In this document: piece after piece, positions 7,967 through 16,809 of the stretch
Position numbering within the stretch: the first letter of the stretch is position 1
Layout: each line of letters begins with the position of its first letter
Notes under the pieces: generated by a model
Seen by the model: the letters and a program-made list of their open reading frames with translations, nothing else
Databases searched by the model: none
Told to the model about the DNA's origin: nothing
Assembly (NCBI GenBank): GCA_902825215.1
Contig: LR782234.1
Coordinates: 1,860,001 to 1,924,000 of the forward strand
Origin: Pseudomonas fluorescens
GTDB taxonomy: Bacteria > Pseudomonadota > Gammaproteobacteria > Pseudomonadales > Pseudomonadaceae
Length of the DNA: 64,000 nt
Direction of reading: 5' to 3'
Program-made: the position numbers and the translations under genes

Positions 7967-9592
7967 ATGAACATCCGTAATTTCAATATTGCCCCGCGCG
8001 CCGGCGTCGGGTTTGGTCTGTTGGCCTTGATGGTCTTCGCCCTTGGGGCGTTCGCCCTGCTGCAGATGTCGAACATGCGCGCGCAGTCCGATGAGGTCGA
8101 CAACAACTGGCTGCCGAGCGTGATGGCGGTCGGGGACATGAGTCAGGACATGCTGCGCCTGCGCGCCTTGACCATGCGCCTGCTGCTCAATCGAGACCCC
8201 AAGGCGCTTGAGCAGAACGTCGCCAAGCTCAACGAGCTGCGCAATGGCCTGACGGATACGCAACGACGCTATGAGGGGCTTCTCGCCTTGCCTGAAGAGC
8301 GGGCGCTGTTCGATCGGTTCAAGGTCGCTGAACACAAGTACCTTGAGCTCCAGGCACAGGTGGTGCAGCTGTCGGGGCAGAATCGGGTAGCCGAGGCTTC
8401 AACGATTCTCAACGAGCAGATGAGCGTGCTGGCCGACGAGATCGCCGTCACCCTGCGCGAGCTGGTCGATCTGAACAAGCACAATGCCAATCTGGCCACC
8501 GAGGCGGCACGTCAGGTGTTCAACCATTCACGGGTCTGGGTTGCCGCGATGATTGCGTTGACCACGTTGATTACCATTGGCCTGGCGTGGCTGTTGACCC
8601 GCAGCATCGTCGTGCCATTGACTCAGTCGCTCGGTGTGGCTGAAGTCGTCGCCGGCGGTGATTTGACCGGCGATATTCACATCGCCGGCAAAGACGAACC
8701 GGCGCGGCTGTTGCAGGCACTCAAGAGCATGCAGCTCAACCTGCGCGAGACGATCCGGCGCATCTCCGAGTCATCCACGCAACTGGCCTCGGCTTCCGAA
8801 GAACTGAGCAGCGTCACCGAAGACGCCACGCGCGGCTTGCATCAGCAAAGCCAGGAAATCGAGCAGGCGGCCACGGCGGTCAACCAGATGACCGCGGCGG
8901 TGGAGGAGGTGGCGAACAACGCCGTGGCTACGTCCGAAGCGTCGCGTGAATCCGACCGCATCGCCCGCCAGGGGCGCGAGCAAGTGCAGCAGACCGTGAC
9001 ATCCATCGAATTTCTCGCCGGCGACGTGACCCAGAACGCGGCCAAGGTCGAAGACCTGGCGCAGAAGATTCATGGCATCAGCAAAGTGCTCGATGTGATT
9101 CGTTCGATCGCCGAGCAGACCAATCTACTGGCCTTGAATGCCGCGATCGAAGCAGCGCGCGCTGGTGACGCCGGACGCGGCTTTGCTGTAGTCGCCGATG
9201 AAGTGCGGGCTCTGGCCCATCGCACCCAACAGTCGACGCAGGAAATCGAACAGATGATTGGCGGGATTCAGCAGGGCACCGATTCGGCGGTCAGTTCGAT
9301 GCAGCAGAGCAATACGCGCGCGCGTTCGACACTGGAACTGGCCAAATCTGCCGGCTTGGCGCTGGAGGAGATTGCTTCGGCGTTTACCCTGATCAATGAA
9401 CGCAACCTGGTGATCGCCAGCGCTTCGGAGGAGCAGGCCGCGGTGGCGCGAGAGGTGGATCGTAACCTGATGAACATTCGCGATCTGGCGATGCAGACCT
9501 CGGCGGGGGCCAATCAGACCAGCGCGGCGAGTCAGGAGTTGTCGCGGTTGGCGGTGGATTTGAACGGGATGGTGGCGCGGTTTTCGGTTTGA
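7967..9592 (+). CDS. Methyl-accepting chemotaxis protein
   Basis: A 541-residue chemoreceptor. Transmembrane helix 1 lies at about residues 12-34, followed by a roughly 155-residue periplasmic sensor of the four-helix-bundle (4HB_MCP) type. Transmembrane helix 2 is at about 190-212, then HAMP, then the cytoplasmic signalling hairpin whose tip (SIAEQTNLLALNAAIEAARA, about residues 380-400) is the universal CheA/CheW-binding signature. The start at 7967 has GGAAGGAG upstream; an in-frame codon at 7949 overlaps that site and is rejected. The protein has no C-terminal NWETF-type CheR tether. The ligand is unknown. Confidence 0.95.
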   Translation: MNIRNFNIAPRAGVGFGLLALMVFALGAFALLQMSNMRAQSDEVDNNWLPSVMAVGDMSQDMLRLRALTMRLLLNRDPKALEQNVAKLNELRNGLTDTQRRYEGLLALPEERALFDRFKVAEHKYLELQAQVVQLSGQNRVAEASTILNEQMSVLADEIAVTLRELVDLNKHNANLATEAARQVFNHSRVWVAAMIALTTLITIGLAWLLTRSIVVPLTQSLGVAEVVAGGDLTGDIHIAGKDEPARLLQALKSMQLNLRETIRRISESSTQLASASEELSSVTEDATRGLHQQSQEIEQAATAVNQMTAAVEEVANNAVATSEASRESDRIARQGREQVQQTVTSIEFLAGDVTQNAAKVEDLAQKIHGISKVLDVIRSIAEQTNLLALNAAIEAARAGDAGRGFAVVADEVRALAHRTQQSTQEIEQMIGGIQQGTDSAVSSMQQSNTRARSTLELAKSAGLALEEIASAFTLINERNLVIASASEEQAAVAREVDRNLMNIRDLAMQTSAGANQTSAASQELSRLAVDLNGMVARFSV

Positions 9593-9608
9593 GTGTTTGT
9601 CTCGAAAA

Positions 9609-9786
9609 GCCCCTCACCCTAGCCCTCTCCCAGGGGGAGAGGGGACTGACCGCAGGGAATCGGAGAGTTACGCCGACCTGAGCGACCTCCATTGAGTCCA
9701 TAATCGATTCAGTGATTCAGGTCGACGTACAGCAAAAGACACCTCGGTAGGCTCCCTCTCTTGGGGGAGAGGGCTGGGGTGAGGGC
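9609..9786. repeat. REPIN-like element, class C, second copy
   Basis: Inverted ends at 9609-9647 (AGCCCCTCACCCTAGCCCTC...) and 9751-9786 (GGGGGAGAGGGCTGGGGTG...) enclose about 100 bases. The interior contains CAGGTCGACGTA, shared with the copy at 37359, and TCCATAATCGATTCAG, found inverted in the copy at 5121. The conserved interior makes this more like a short non-autonomous mobile element than two chance REP hits. Confidence 0.8.
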
Positions 9787-9821
9787 CGAGCCAGGCACAA
9801 ATCTTCAATCCAGCAGGCAAT

Positions 9822-9849
9822 AAAAAGCCCCGCATTTCGCGGGGCTCTT
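9822..9849 (-). terminator. Rho-independent terminator for the DUF3108 gene
   Basis: On the minus strand AGAGCCCCGC, loop GAAAT, GCGGGGCTTTTTA: a GC-rich stem followed by a T run, 15 bases beyond the stop codon at 9865. Confidence 0.85.
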
Positions 9850-9864
9850 GGTTCCTGCATCGAA

Positions 9865-10578
9865 TCAGCTGCCTTTGACAGCCTTGCCGTTGACCGTACC
9901 GTCCTGGAGCATGATGTTGTACTCCTTGCCGTCAGTCTCGACCTGCTGCAGGCGAACCAGCAGATAATCCCAGTCCTTGGCGAACCACAGCACGGTGATG
10001 CGCTTGCTTTGTGTCGGGTCGCGCACGCGTTCGACCTTGATCGCGTCGATCTTGCCGGCCTTGGTCTCGACTTTTTCCGAGCCCAGTACGCGGAAGTCAT
10101 AGGTATCGACTTCGCCGTCATCGACCACTTGATAGCTCATGGTCTTCTTGCCGGCGGCGACGTCATGCTGCAGCGCCAGTTGATAGGTGGACTTGTCGAC
10201 CATGCCACGGTTCAACGGGATTTTCACCGCGTCGCCACGGTCGGTGCCGGTGACCAGTTTGTTGTTCCAGTCGAAATCCAGATCAGCCTTCTTGGCCTTG
10301 CCCAGACCACCGCGTTCGAAGTGGTAGGACTGTGGCAGCAAGGTGTCCTTGTCCAGCGTCAGGGTGCTTTCTTCAGTCAGGCTGGCGATCATCATCGAGG
10401 CCTTGAAGCTGAGTTTCCACACGCCGTTGGCTTCCTTGGCCAGGCTGCGCTCGGCGGTGCCGCTCATGGGCAGTTGCTTCCAGTCGGCGGTGTAGCTGGC
10501 GGAGAACGGTTGAAGGTCCGCTGCCTGCGCGAAGGGCAGGGCGAGCAGAGCGCAAGCGAAGAGCAGGGCGCGACGCAT
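9865..10578 (-). CDS. DUF3108 domain-containing periplasmic protein
   Basis: A 237-residue protein with a signal peptide (cleaved after FAQAA, near residue 20). The mature protein matches the DUF3108 family, a beta-rich domain of unknown function common in proteobacteria: it begins LQPFSASYTADWKQLP and has the conserved LDFDWNNKLVTG segment. AGGAG lies six bases before the start. It sits 8 bases downstream of purN on the same strand, so it is likely the last gene of a purM-purN-DUF3108 operon, an arrangement conserved in pseudomonads. No role in purine synthesis is implied. Confidence 0.88.
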   Translation of the reverse strand: MRRALLFACALLALPFAQAADLQPFSASYTADWKQLPMSGTAERSLAKEANGVWKLSFKASMMIASLTEESTLTLDKDTLLPQSYHFERGGLGKAKKADLDFDWNNKLVTGTDRGDAVKIPLNRGMVDKSTYQLALQHDVAAGKKTMSYQVVDDGEVDTYDFRVLGSEKVETKAGKIDAIKVERVRDPTQSKRITVLWFAKDWDYLLVRLQQVETDGKEYNIMLQDGTVNGKAVKGS

Positions 10579-10586
10579 AATATCTC

Positions 10587-11237
10587 CTAGATTCGAATCA
10601 AGTGGCCGCTGGCGGCGAGTAACTGCCCGTCCAGTAGAGCACCGTGTTCCCCGAGTGCCAGTCTGCCTTCGGCAAACCAGCGTACCGCCATCGGGTAAAT
10701 CCGGTGTTCCTGAACGTGAACGCGCTGCGCCAGACTCTGCGGCGTGTCGTGCAACTCTACCGGTAATACTGCCTGTACGACCAGTGGTCCGCCATCGAGT
10801 TCCTCAGTGACAAAGTGCACCGAGCAGCCGTGTTCCGTGTCGCCGGCCTCCAGCGCGCGCTGATGAGTGTGTAACCCTTTGTATTTGGGCAGCAACGACG
10901 GATGGATGTTGAGCAGGCGGCCCTGGTAATGCCGGACGAAATCCGCGCTGAGAATGCGCATGAAGCCGGCCAGTACCACGAGTTTCGGTTTGAATTCGTC
11001 GATCAGTTCGATCAGTGCAGCATCGAAGGCCTCACGGCCCTCGAATGCCTTGTGATCCAGCGAGCGGGTGGCGATACCCGCATCACTGGCGCGCTGCAGG
11101 CCGTAGGCGTCGGCGCGATTGGAAATCACTGCAGCGATGCGGACCGGGCTGTCGCCGGTCCGCGTGCTGTCGATCAAGGCCTGCAAGTTACTGCCGGTGC
11201 CCGACAACAGCACCACGACATCACAGGGTGCGGACAT
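10587..11237 (-). CDS. purN: Phosphoribosylglycinamide formyltransferase PurN
   Basis: A 216-residue enzyme of the third step of de novo purine synthesis, transferring formyl from 10-formyl-THF to GAR. It shows the substrate-binding VLLSGTGSNLQALID near the N-terminus and the catalytic NIHPSLLPKYKG with Asn and His, with the downstream Asp in the family position. I start at the ATG at 11237, whose A is the last base of the purM stop (TGATG), rather than at the TTG before it. Overlap with purM indicates translational coupling. Confidence 0.97.
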   Translation of the reverse strand: MSAPCDVVVLLSGTGSNLQALIDSTRTGDSPVRIAAVISNRADAYGLQRASDAGIATRSLDHKAFEGREAFDAALIELIDEFKPKLVVLAGFMRILSADFVRHYQGRLLNIHPSLLPKYKGLHTHQRALEAGDTEHGCSVHFVTEELDGGPLVVQAVLPVELHDTPQSLAQRVHVQEHRIYPMAVRWFAEGRLALGEHGALLDGQLLAASGHLIRI

Positions 11238-12295
11238 CAATGAGCCTTAAGGTTCTGCAGATCGACCTGGGCAGCGCCTTCGGCAGCCGCCGCGATCTGA
11301 CCGATGACCCAAGGCTGCTCGCCCGCGTCACGCAGGGTGTTCAGGGCCACTTCAACGTGCTCCTGAGCCACACAGATGACCATGCCGACGCCGCAGTTCA
11401 GCACGCGGTGCATCTCGGTTTCGTCAACGTTGCCTTTTTCTTGCAGCCAGTCGAACACTGCCGGGCGGGTCCAGCTAGCGACGTCGACTACCGCTTGAGC
11501 GCCTTTTGGCAGCACGCGCGGGATGTTGTCGAGCAGGCCGCCACCGGTGATGTGAGCCATGGCCTTGACCGCGCCGGTGTCCTTGATCAGCTTGAGCAGC
11601 GGCTTGACGTAGATACGGGTCGGGGCCATCAGCAGGTCGGTCAGTGGTTTGCCGTCGAGCTGGATGTTTTCGATGTCGGCACCGGAGACTTCGATGATCT
11701 TGCGGATCAGCGAGTAGCCGTTTGAGTGCGGGCCGGACGATGGCAGGGCAATCAGCGCGTCACCGGTGGCGACTTTCGAGCCGTCGATGATTTCGGCTTT
11801 TTCCACGACGCCGACGCAGAAACCGGCCAGGTCGTAGTCTTCGCCTTCGTACATGCCCGGCATTTCAGCGGTTTCGCCGCCCACCAGCGAGCAACCGGAC
11901 AGTTCACAGCCGGCGCCGATACCGGTCACCACCTGGGCGGCGGTGTCGACGTTGAGTTTGCCGGTGGCGTAGTAGTCGAGGAAGAACAGCGGCTCGGCAC
12001 CGCACACCACCAGATCGTTGACGCACATGGCGACCAGGTCGATGCCGATGCTGTCGTGCTTGTTCAGGTTCAGCGCCAGACGCAGCTTGGTGCCGACGCC
12101 GTCGGTGCCGGACACCAGCACCGGCTGCTTGTAGCCGGCCGGGATTTCGCAGAGGGCGCCGAAACCGCCCAGGCCGCCCATGACTTCCGGGCGCGCAGTG
12201 CGCTTGGCGACGCTCTTGATGCGTTCGACCAATGCTTCACCGGCGTCGATGTCTACACCGGCGTCCTTGTAGCTCAGGGAGGGTTGCTTGCTCAT
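11237..12295 (-). CDS. purM: Phosphoribosylformylglycinamidine cyclo-ligase PurM
   Basis: A 352-residue AIR synthetase, which closes the imidazole ring of FGAM with ATP to give AIR. It has the family N-terminus [20 protein letters not shown], the [10 protein letters not shown] and [12 protein letters not shown] segments of the ATP/substrate site, and the [11 protein letters not shown] loop. Length is typical. It is the first gene of the purM-purN operon and is transcribed away from the DUF2066 gene, the same arrangement as in P. aeruginosa. Confidence 0.98.
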   Translation of the reverse strand: MSKQPSLSYKDAGVDIDAGEALVERIKSVAKRTARPEVMGGLGGFGALCEIPAGYKQPVLVSGTDGVGTKLRLALNLNKHDSIGIDLVAMCVNDLVVCGAEPLFFLDYYATGKLNVDTAAQVVTGIGAGCELSGCSLVGGETAEMPGMYEGEDYDLAGFCVGVVEKAEIIDGSKVATGDALIALPSSGPHSNGYSLIRKIIEVSGADIENIQLDGKPLTDLLMAPTRIYVKPLLKLIKDTGAVKAMAHITGGGLLDNIPRVLPKGAQAVVDVASWTRPAVFDWLQEKGNVDETEMHRVLNCGVGMVICVAQEHVEVALNTLRDAGEQPWVIGQIAAAAEGAAQVDLQNLKAH

Positions 12296-12669
12296 GATCC
12301 AGGCCTTTAGGGGAGGGGATTCAGGGGGTAACGACCGAGTTCAGCGGGAACATCGAAATCGGGGTGGCGGTGGCCTCACGCGAGTTTCGGGGTGCCCGGC
12401 TGTTGCCGGTCTGCGAAGGCGCGCGATTTTATCAGGCTTGAGGGGCAGCGGCCATCCTCGCACCGACGGGCAGGGGCATATCCGCGGAAATTTTTTACAA
12501 TCCGGCGCCCTGAACGTCTGTATAAGGTGTGGCCATTAACCGTCTATCGTTATCACTGTGCAAAAACTTACCGCCGCCGTGTGAATGTTTTGCGCAGGCC
12601 AAGGGTCACAGCCTTGCTCAAACGGTTCACGCGGCCTGTTCCAGCCGCTCCTGTCGACGGGAATTCTCC
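12296..12669. other. Divergent intergenic region purM / DUF2066
   Basis: A 374-base gap that must hold the two divergent promoters. A TACAAT hexamer at 12496-12501 after a T run is a possible -10 for the + strand gene but I see no good -35 for it. There is no clear PurR-type palindrome, repeat or RNA gene. Open frames that read through it (for example an extension of the DUF2066 frame back to 12529) have no protein-like features. Confidence 0.5.
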
Positions 12670-13728
12670 ATGCGTTTTGCTAAATTATTGTTGGTAGGCT
12701 ATCTGTCGCTGCTCAGCCTGGCGAGTCACGCCGAAAATCTCAAAGGCCTTTATCAAGTGCGCCAGCCGGTGACCGGCCAGGCGCCGGAAGAGCGCGATCG
12801 CGCCACGCAGGCGGCGCTCGACACGCTGGTGCTGCGCCTGACCGGCGACCCGAAAGCCCCGCAAAACCCAGGCCTGGCGGCGATTCGCAAAGACCCGCAG
12901 CAGATCATCAGCCAATTCGGTTTCGATGCCGGGCCGCCGGAAGTGCTGAAGGTCGATTTCGATCCGGCAACCAGCGAACAGGCGCTGCGTCGCGCCGGCT
13001 TGTCGCTGTGGGGCGCCAATCGGCCGTCGATCCTCGGTTGGTGGCTGAACGATTCGACTGAAGGGTCGAGTCTGGTCGGTGACGGGCAGGCCGCTGCAAC
13101 GCCACTGCGTGCGGCGGCGCAGCATCGTGGCTTGCCGCTACGCCTGCCGCTGGCCGACCTGAGCGAGCAGTTGGTCGCCACCGCGCCGACACTCGAAGGC
13201 GCCGATGCCGCGCCGCTGCGCAATGCTTCCGAACGCTACAACGCCGACGCCTTGCTGGCGGTGCATGCCCGCGAAGAGGGCGGGCAGTGGCAGGCCAAAT
13301 GGCGCCTGTGGCTGGGTGATCAGAAAGAAGCGGGCAGTGTGCAGGGCGCCGATCAAGCTGCCGTGGCCGATGCGGTGATGCTGGCCGTGGCCGAGCGCTT
13401 GGCGCCACGCTTTGTAGTCAAGCCCGGTGCTTCCGGGCAGCAGACCCTCGAAGTACAGGGCATGAACCTGGAGCATTACGCGGCACTGTTGCGGTTACTC
13501 GAACCGTTCGGCGTGCGTCTGCAGACTGTCGATGGTGATCGTATCGTCTACCGGGTCAACGGCAGTACCGAGCAGTTGCGTGCGCAGCTTTCATTGGCGA
13601 AGTTGCAGGAGTTGCCGCCTGAGGCGCCGGCTCCGGTGGCCGCGGCGCAACCTGTGGAGGCGGGTGCCGCACCGGTTGCAGCGCCTGCTCCGGTAGCGGC
13701 GGCGCCGTCGTTGCGCTTTCGTTGGTAA
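12670..13728 (+). CDS. DUF2066 domain-containing exported protein
   Basis: A 352-residue protein with a signal peptide (MRFAKLLLVGYLSLLSLASHA). The mature part matches DUF2066, a family of unknown function found next to purM and hda in pseudomonads: it starts ENLKGLYQVRQPVTGQ and has LRRAGLSLWGANRP and ILGWWLND. The last 45 residues are an Ala/Pro-rich tail (APAPVAAA-like), probably disordered. I use the ATG at 12670, which begins a good signal peptide; the same frame is open further upstream but that part has no protein-like features. It is followed after 31 bases by the permease gene. Confidence 0.85.
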   Translation: MRFAKLLLVGYLSLLSLASHAENLKGLYQVRQPVTGQAPEERDRATQAALDTLVLRLTGDPKAPQNPGLAAIRKDPQQIISQFGFDAGPPEVLKVDFDPATSEQALRRAGLSLWGANRPSILGWWLNDSTEGSSLVGDGQAAATPLRAAAQHRGLPLRLPLADLSEQLVATAPTLEGADAAPLRNASERYNADALLAVHAREEGGQWQAKWRLWLGDQKEAGSVQGADQAAVADAVMLAVAERLAPRFVVKPGASGQQTLEVQGMNLEHYAALLRLLEPFGVRLQTVDGDRIVYRVNGSTEQLRAQLSLAKLQELPPEAPAPVAAAQPVEAGAAPVAAPAPVAAAPSLRFRW

Positions 13729-13759
13729 ATCTTTCTTTATATAGAAGCAGGAGTGGTAC

Positions 13760-14833
13760 ATGGCCGATACGCGGCGTTGGTTCTGGCTCGGTGGGGTAGT
13801 CCTGCTTTGCGCGTTTGTCTGGTTGCTGCACCCGATCCTCACGCCATTCCTGGTCGCGCTGTTGCTGGCTTATCTGTTCGATCCGCTGGTGGATCGGCTG
13901 GAGCGGGCCGGCCTGTCGCGCACCTGGGGAGTGATCTCGGTGTTCGCCTTGTTCACTCTGATCGTCACGGCATTGCTGTTGGTGCTGGTGCCGATGCTCG
14001 CCAAGCAACTGCTGCGTCTGTACGAACTGGCGCCGCAGATGCTCGACTGGCTGCAGCACACCGCGGTGCCATGGGCGCAGGCGAAGCTGGGGCTGTCGGA
14101 TGGTTTCTGGAAGTTCGACAAGGTCAAAGCGGCGATCAGTGAACACATGGGCCAGACCACCGACATCGTCGGCGTGGTGTTGAGTCAGGCGACGGCGTCG
14201 AGTCTGGCGTTGATTGGCTGGCTGGCGAATCTGGTGCTGATCCCGGTGGTGAGCTTTTACCTGCTGCGCGATTGGGACGTGATGATGGCGAAGATCCGCA
14301 GCCTGCTGCCGCGTGATCGCGAAGAGCGCGTGGTGGCGCTGGCCGGCGAATGCCATGAAGTGCTCGGCGCGTTCGTGCGCGGTCAGTTGCTGGTGATGCT
14401 GGCGCTGGGCGTGATCTATGCGGCGGGGCTGATGATCGTCGGTCTCGAGCTGGGCCTGTTGATCGGCCTGATCGCAGGTCTGGCGGCAATCGTGCCGTAT
14501 ATGGGCTTCGTGATCGGTATCGGCGCGGCGCTGATCGCCGGGTTGTTCCAGTTCGGTGGCGATCTGTACCCGATGGTCGGCATCGTTGCGGTGTTCATGG
14601 TCGGGCAGGCGCTGGAAGGCATGGTGCTGACACCGCTTTTGGTGGGCGACCGCATCGGCCTGCATCCGGTGGCGGTGATTTTCGCCATTCTCGCCGGTGG
14701 CGAGCTGTTCGGTTTTACCGGGGTGTTGCTGGCGCTGCCGGTGGCCGCAGTGATCATGGTCCTGGTGCGCCATGTGCACGATCTGTACAAGGATTCCGAC
14801 ATCTATAGTGGTGTAGACGAGCCGGAGTTATAG
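13760..14833 (+). CDS. AI-2E family transporter (PerM-type permease)
   Basis: A 357-residue polytopic membrane protein of the AI-2E exporter/PerM family. It has two N-terminal helices around LHPILTPFLVALLLAYLFDPLVDRLE, an amphipathic middle segment, and a C-terminal block of helices with the conserved PYMGFVIGIGAALIAG and GEALEGM-like GQALEGMVLTPLLVGDRIGLHP. AGGAG sits 8 bases before the start. Members export diverse small molecules or act as Na+/H+ antiporters, so AI-2 transport should not be assumed. A GC-rich hairpin at about 14846-14872 may terminate it before hda. Confidence 0.88.
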   Translation: MADTRRWFWLGGVVLLCAFVWLLHPILTPFLVALLLAYLFDPLVDRLERAGLSRTWGVISVFALFTLIVTALLLVLVPMLAKQLLRLYELAPQMLDWLQHTAVPWAQAKLGLSDGFWKFDKVKAAISEHMGQTTDIVGVVLSQATASSLALIGWLANLVLIPVVSFYLLRDWDVMMAKIRSLLPRDREERVVALAGECHEVLGAFVRGQLLVMLALGVIYAAGLMIVGLELGLLIGLIAGLAAIVPYMGFVIGIGAALIAGLFQFGGDLYPMVGIVAVFMVGQALEGMVLTPLLVGDRIGLHPVAVIFAILAGGELFGFTGVLLALPVAAVIMVLVRHVHDLYKDSDIYSGVDEPEL

Positions 14834-15010
14834 GAGCGAAGGGCGGCCCGGCGAACCGCCGGGTTGCCGCGTTTTCCACAGGCGTCGGCGCCAAAGAATC
14901 CGTCGGGAAACCAAGGCGTTAACGCAAACCTTTGATTTTGCTTGGACTCTGTCGCATTGTGCGCTCAGCGTCACGGGTATAAACTTCGCCAACTTTACAC
15001 AGAGGCCACT

Positions 15011-15031
15011 AACGGTTCCTTGGTAACCGTT
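15011..15031 (+). promoter_or_regulatory. Inverted repeat in the hda leader
   Basis: AACGGTT (15011-15017) and AACCGTT (15025-15031) form a perfect 7 bp inverted repeat that ends eight bases before the hda ATG, in the place where a Shine-Dalgarno sequence would be expected; none is visible there. Confidence 0.5.
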
Positions 15032-15039
15032 CAGTCAGC

Positions 15040-15744
15040 ATGAAACCGATTCAGCTGCCCCTAGGTGTGCGTCTGCGTGACGACGCCACCTTCATCAACT
15101 ACTACCCAGGCGCCAATGCCGCTGCACTCGGCTATGTCGAGCGTCTGTGCGAAGCCGACGCCGGCTGGACAGAGAGCCTGATCTACCTGTGGGGCAAACA
15201 CGGCGTAGGGCGTACGCATCTGTTGCAGGCCGCATGCTTGCGTTTCGAGCAGATGGGCGAGCCGGCGGTGTATCTGCCGCTGGCCGAGTTGATGGACCGC
15301 GGCGTCGAAATCCTCGATAACCTCGAACAGTACGAGCTGGTCTGTCTCGACGACTTGCAGGTGATTGCCGGCAAGGCGGATTGGGAAGAGGCGATGTTTC
15401 ACCTGTTCAATCGTCTGCGTGACAGCGGTCGGCGTCTGCTGATCGCCGCGTCGACGTCGCCGCGCGAACTGCCGGTGAAACTGGCTGACCTGAAATCGCG
15501 CCTGACCCTGGCGCTGATCTTCCAGATGCGCCCGCTTTCCGATGAAGACAAATTGCGTGCGCTGCAATTGCGCGCATCGCGTCGTGGTCTGCACCTGACC
15601 GATGAGGTCGGGCACTTCATTCTGACTCGCGGCACGCGCAGCATGAGCGCGTTGTTCGATCTGCTCGAACAGCTCGACCAGGCCTCGTTGCAGGCCCAGC
15701 GCAAGCTGACGATTCCGTTCCTCAAAGAGACCTTGGGCTGGTAA
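15040..15744 (+). CDS. hda: DnaA regulatory inactivator Hda
   Basis: A 234-residue AAA+ protein that, bound to the DNA-loaded sliding clamp, stimulates ATP hydrolysis by DnaA and so prevents re-initiation of replication. The N-terminal QLPLGVRL is the clamp-binding motif. The P-loop is GKHGVGRTHLL with Arg in place of the usual Lys, as in other Hda proteins. Walker B is LVCLDDLQVI, and the sensor/arginine-finger region is KSRLTLAL. It lacks the DNA-binding domain of DnaA, as expected. No ribosome binding site is apparent and a 7 bp inverted repeat occupies its place. Confidence 0.95.
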   Translation: MKPIQLPLGVRLRDDATFINYYPGANAAALGYVERLCEADAGWTESLIYLWGKHGVGRTHLLQAACLRFEQMGEPAVYLPLAELMDRGVEILDNLEQYELVCLDDLQVIAGKADWEEAMFHLFNRLRDSGRRLLIAASTSPRELPVKLADLKSRLTLALIFQMRPLSDEDKLRALQLRASRRGLHLTDEVGHFILTRGTRSMSALFDLLEQLDQASLQAQRKLTIPFLKETLGW

Positions 15745-15972
15745 GTCGAGCCAGTTGTTTTGCGGACTTAAAGGGGCGGGCGGCATCTTTCAGGCGCCAG
15801 AAAATCCGCATTCCTGCATGGGTTGCAGGCCGCGTACCGGGTCAAATGGGCTTAAGCGCTTAGATGTAAACGAGAAACCGCCAAGTCACATAAAGTTCGA
15901 TTGAATTTGCAAATGAGGACGATAGCGGGCATAGTCTCGGCTTCTTTACAACTATCAGCCACGGTCGTGCCC

Positions 15973-16590
15973 ATGCTAAAGCGCTTCGCACCCCTCGTGC
16001 CTCTCGCACTCGTCACCCTGTTGTACGGTTGCGCTGCTCATTCTCCAGTTCAAGAGCAGCCTCAACAGGTTAAAAATTCCGCCACGGCCCAGTCTTCCGT
16101 TATTTATCAGGAAGAGCTGGACACCGAAAAAGAACTCAACGAATTCAACGGCAAGAAGCCTTATCAGCTTCCTGTTCTGGCTGACAGCATTCTCGAACGC
16201 GGCATGTCCCTGATCGGTACCCGTTACCGTTTCGGCGGTACCTCCGAAGCCGGTTTCGATTGCAGCGGTTTCATCGGTTACCTGTTCCGCGAAGAAGCCG
16301 GCATGAACCTGCCGCGCTCCACCCGCGAAATGATCAACGTTGATGCGCCGCTGGTTGCGCGCAGCAACCTTGAGCCAGGCGATCTGCTGTTCTTCGCCAC
16401 CAATGGCCGTCGCGGCCGGGTCAGTCACGCCGGGATCTACCTGGGCGACAACCAGTTTATCCACTCCAGCAGTCGTCGCAGCGGCGGTGTTCGCATCGAC
16501 AGCCTGGGTGACAGCTACTGGAGCAAGACCTTCATCGAAGCGAAACGCGCCCTGGCGAATGCTCCGACCGTGGTCACCGCGCGCAAGTAA
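15973..16590 (+). CDS. C40 family NlpC/P60 endopeptidase lipoprotein
   Basis: A 205-residue lipoprotein (MLKRFAPLVPLALVTLLYGC, lipid Cys at residue 20). The C-terminal NlpC/P60 domain has the catalytic Cys in AGFDCSGFIGYLF, the His in RVSHAGIYLG, and the third polar residue in FIHSSSRR. Such enzymes cut peptide stems or cross-links in periplasmic peptidoglycan and are anchored to the outer membrane. I choose the ATG at 15973 because it starts a clean lipoprotein signal; a longer frame from 15901 would bury it. The next gene is a paralogue, so this is an old tandem duplication. Confidence 0.92.
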   Translation: MLKRFAPLVPLALVTLLYGCAAHSPVQEQPQQVKNSATAQSSVIYQEELDTEKELNEFNGKKPYQLPVLADSILERGMSLIGTRYRFGGTSEAGFDCSGFIGYLFREEAGMNLPRSTREMINVDAPLVARSNLEPGDLLFFATNGRRGRVSHAGIYLGDNQFIHSSSRRSGGVRIDSLGDSYWSKTFIEAKRALANAPTVVTARK

Positions 16591-16679
16591 GTTCCTGTTG
16601 TCGCTGCGTTCGTAGCGACACTCAGCCTGCCGGCAAACGGAGTAGACACAAACTTTACAAGGTGAAGTTAAAGTCTTAC

Positions 16680-16707
16680 TTGAAGTTTGCCGCGTAGCCG
16701 CTAGAAT
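16680..16707 (+). promoter_or_regulatory. Sigma-70-type promoter upstream of the second NlpC/P60 gene
   Basis: TTGAAG (16680-16685), 16-base spacer, TAGAAT (16702-16707). The predicted transcript starts near 16714, only a dozen bases before the strong hairpin at 16726-16760. Confidence 0.6.
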
Positions 16708-16725
16708 CCTGAATCATATTGATGG

Positions 16726-16760
16726 CAAACCGCCTGCGTGGAGACGCAGGCGGTTTTGTT
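16726..16760 (+). terminator. Terminator-like hairpin in the leader of the second NlpC/P60 gene
   Basis: AACCGCCTGCGT and ACGCAGGCGGTT form a 12 bp perfect stem with a GGAG loop, followed by TTGTTTCT. It may end transcription from the first endopeptidase gene. Because a good promoter lies immediately upstream, it could also act as an attenuator or end a very short RNA. Confidence 0.8.
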
Positions 16761-16809
16761 TCTGTCCATTCGGCAGAGAAAGCCGCAGCCTGATCAGGAT
16801 GTTCTGCTT

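Noticed and set aside
12529..12669. N-terminal extension of the DUF2066 protein
   Set aside because: The extra 47 residues are not protein-like and would bury a clear signal peptide starting at 12670.
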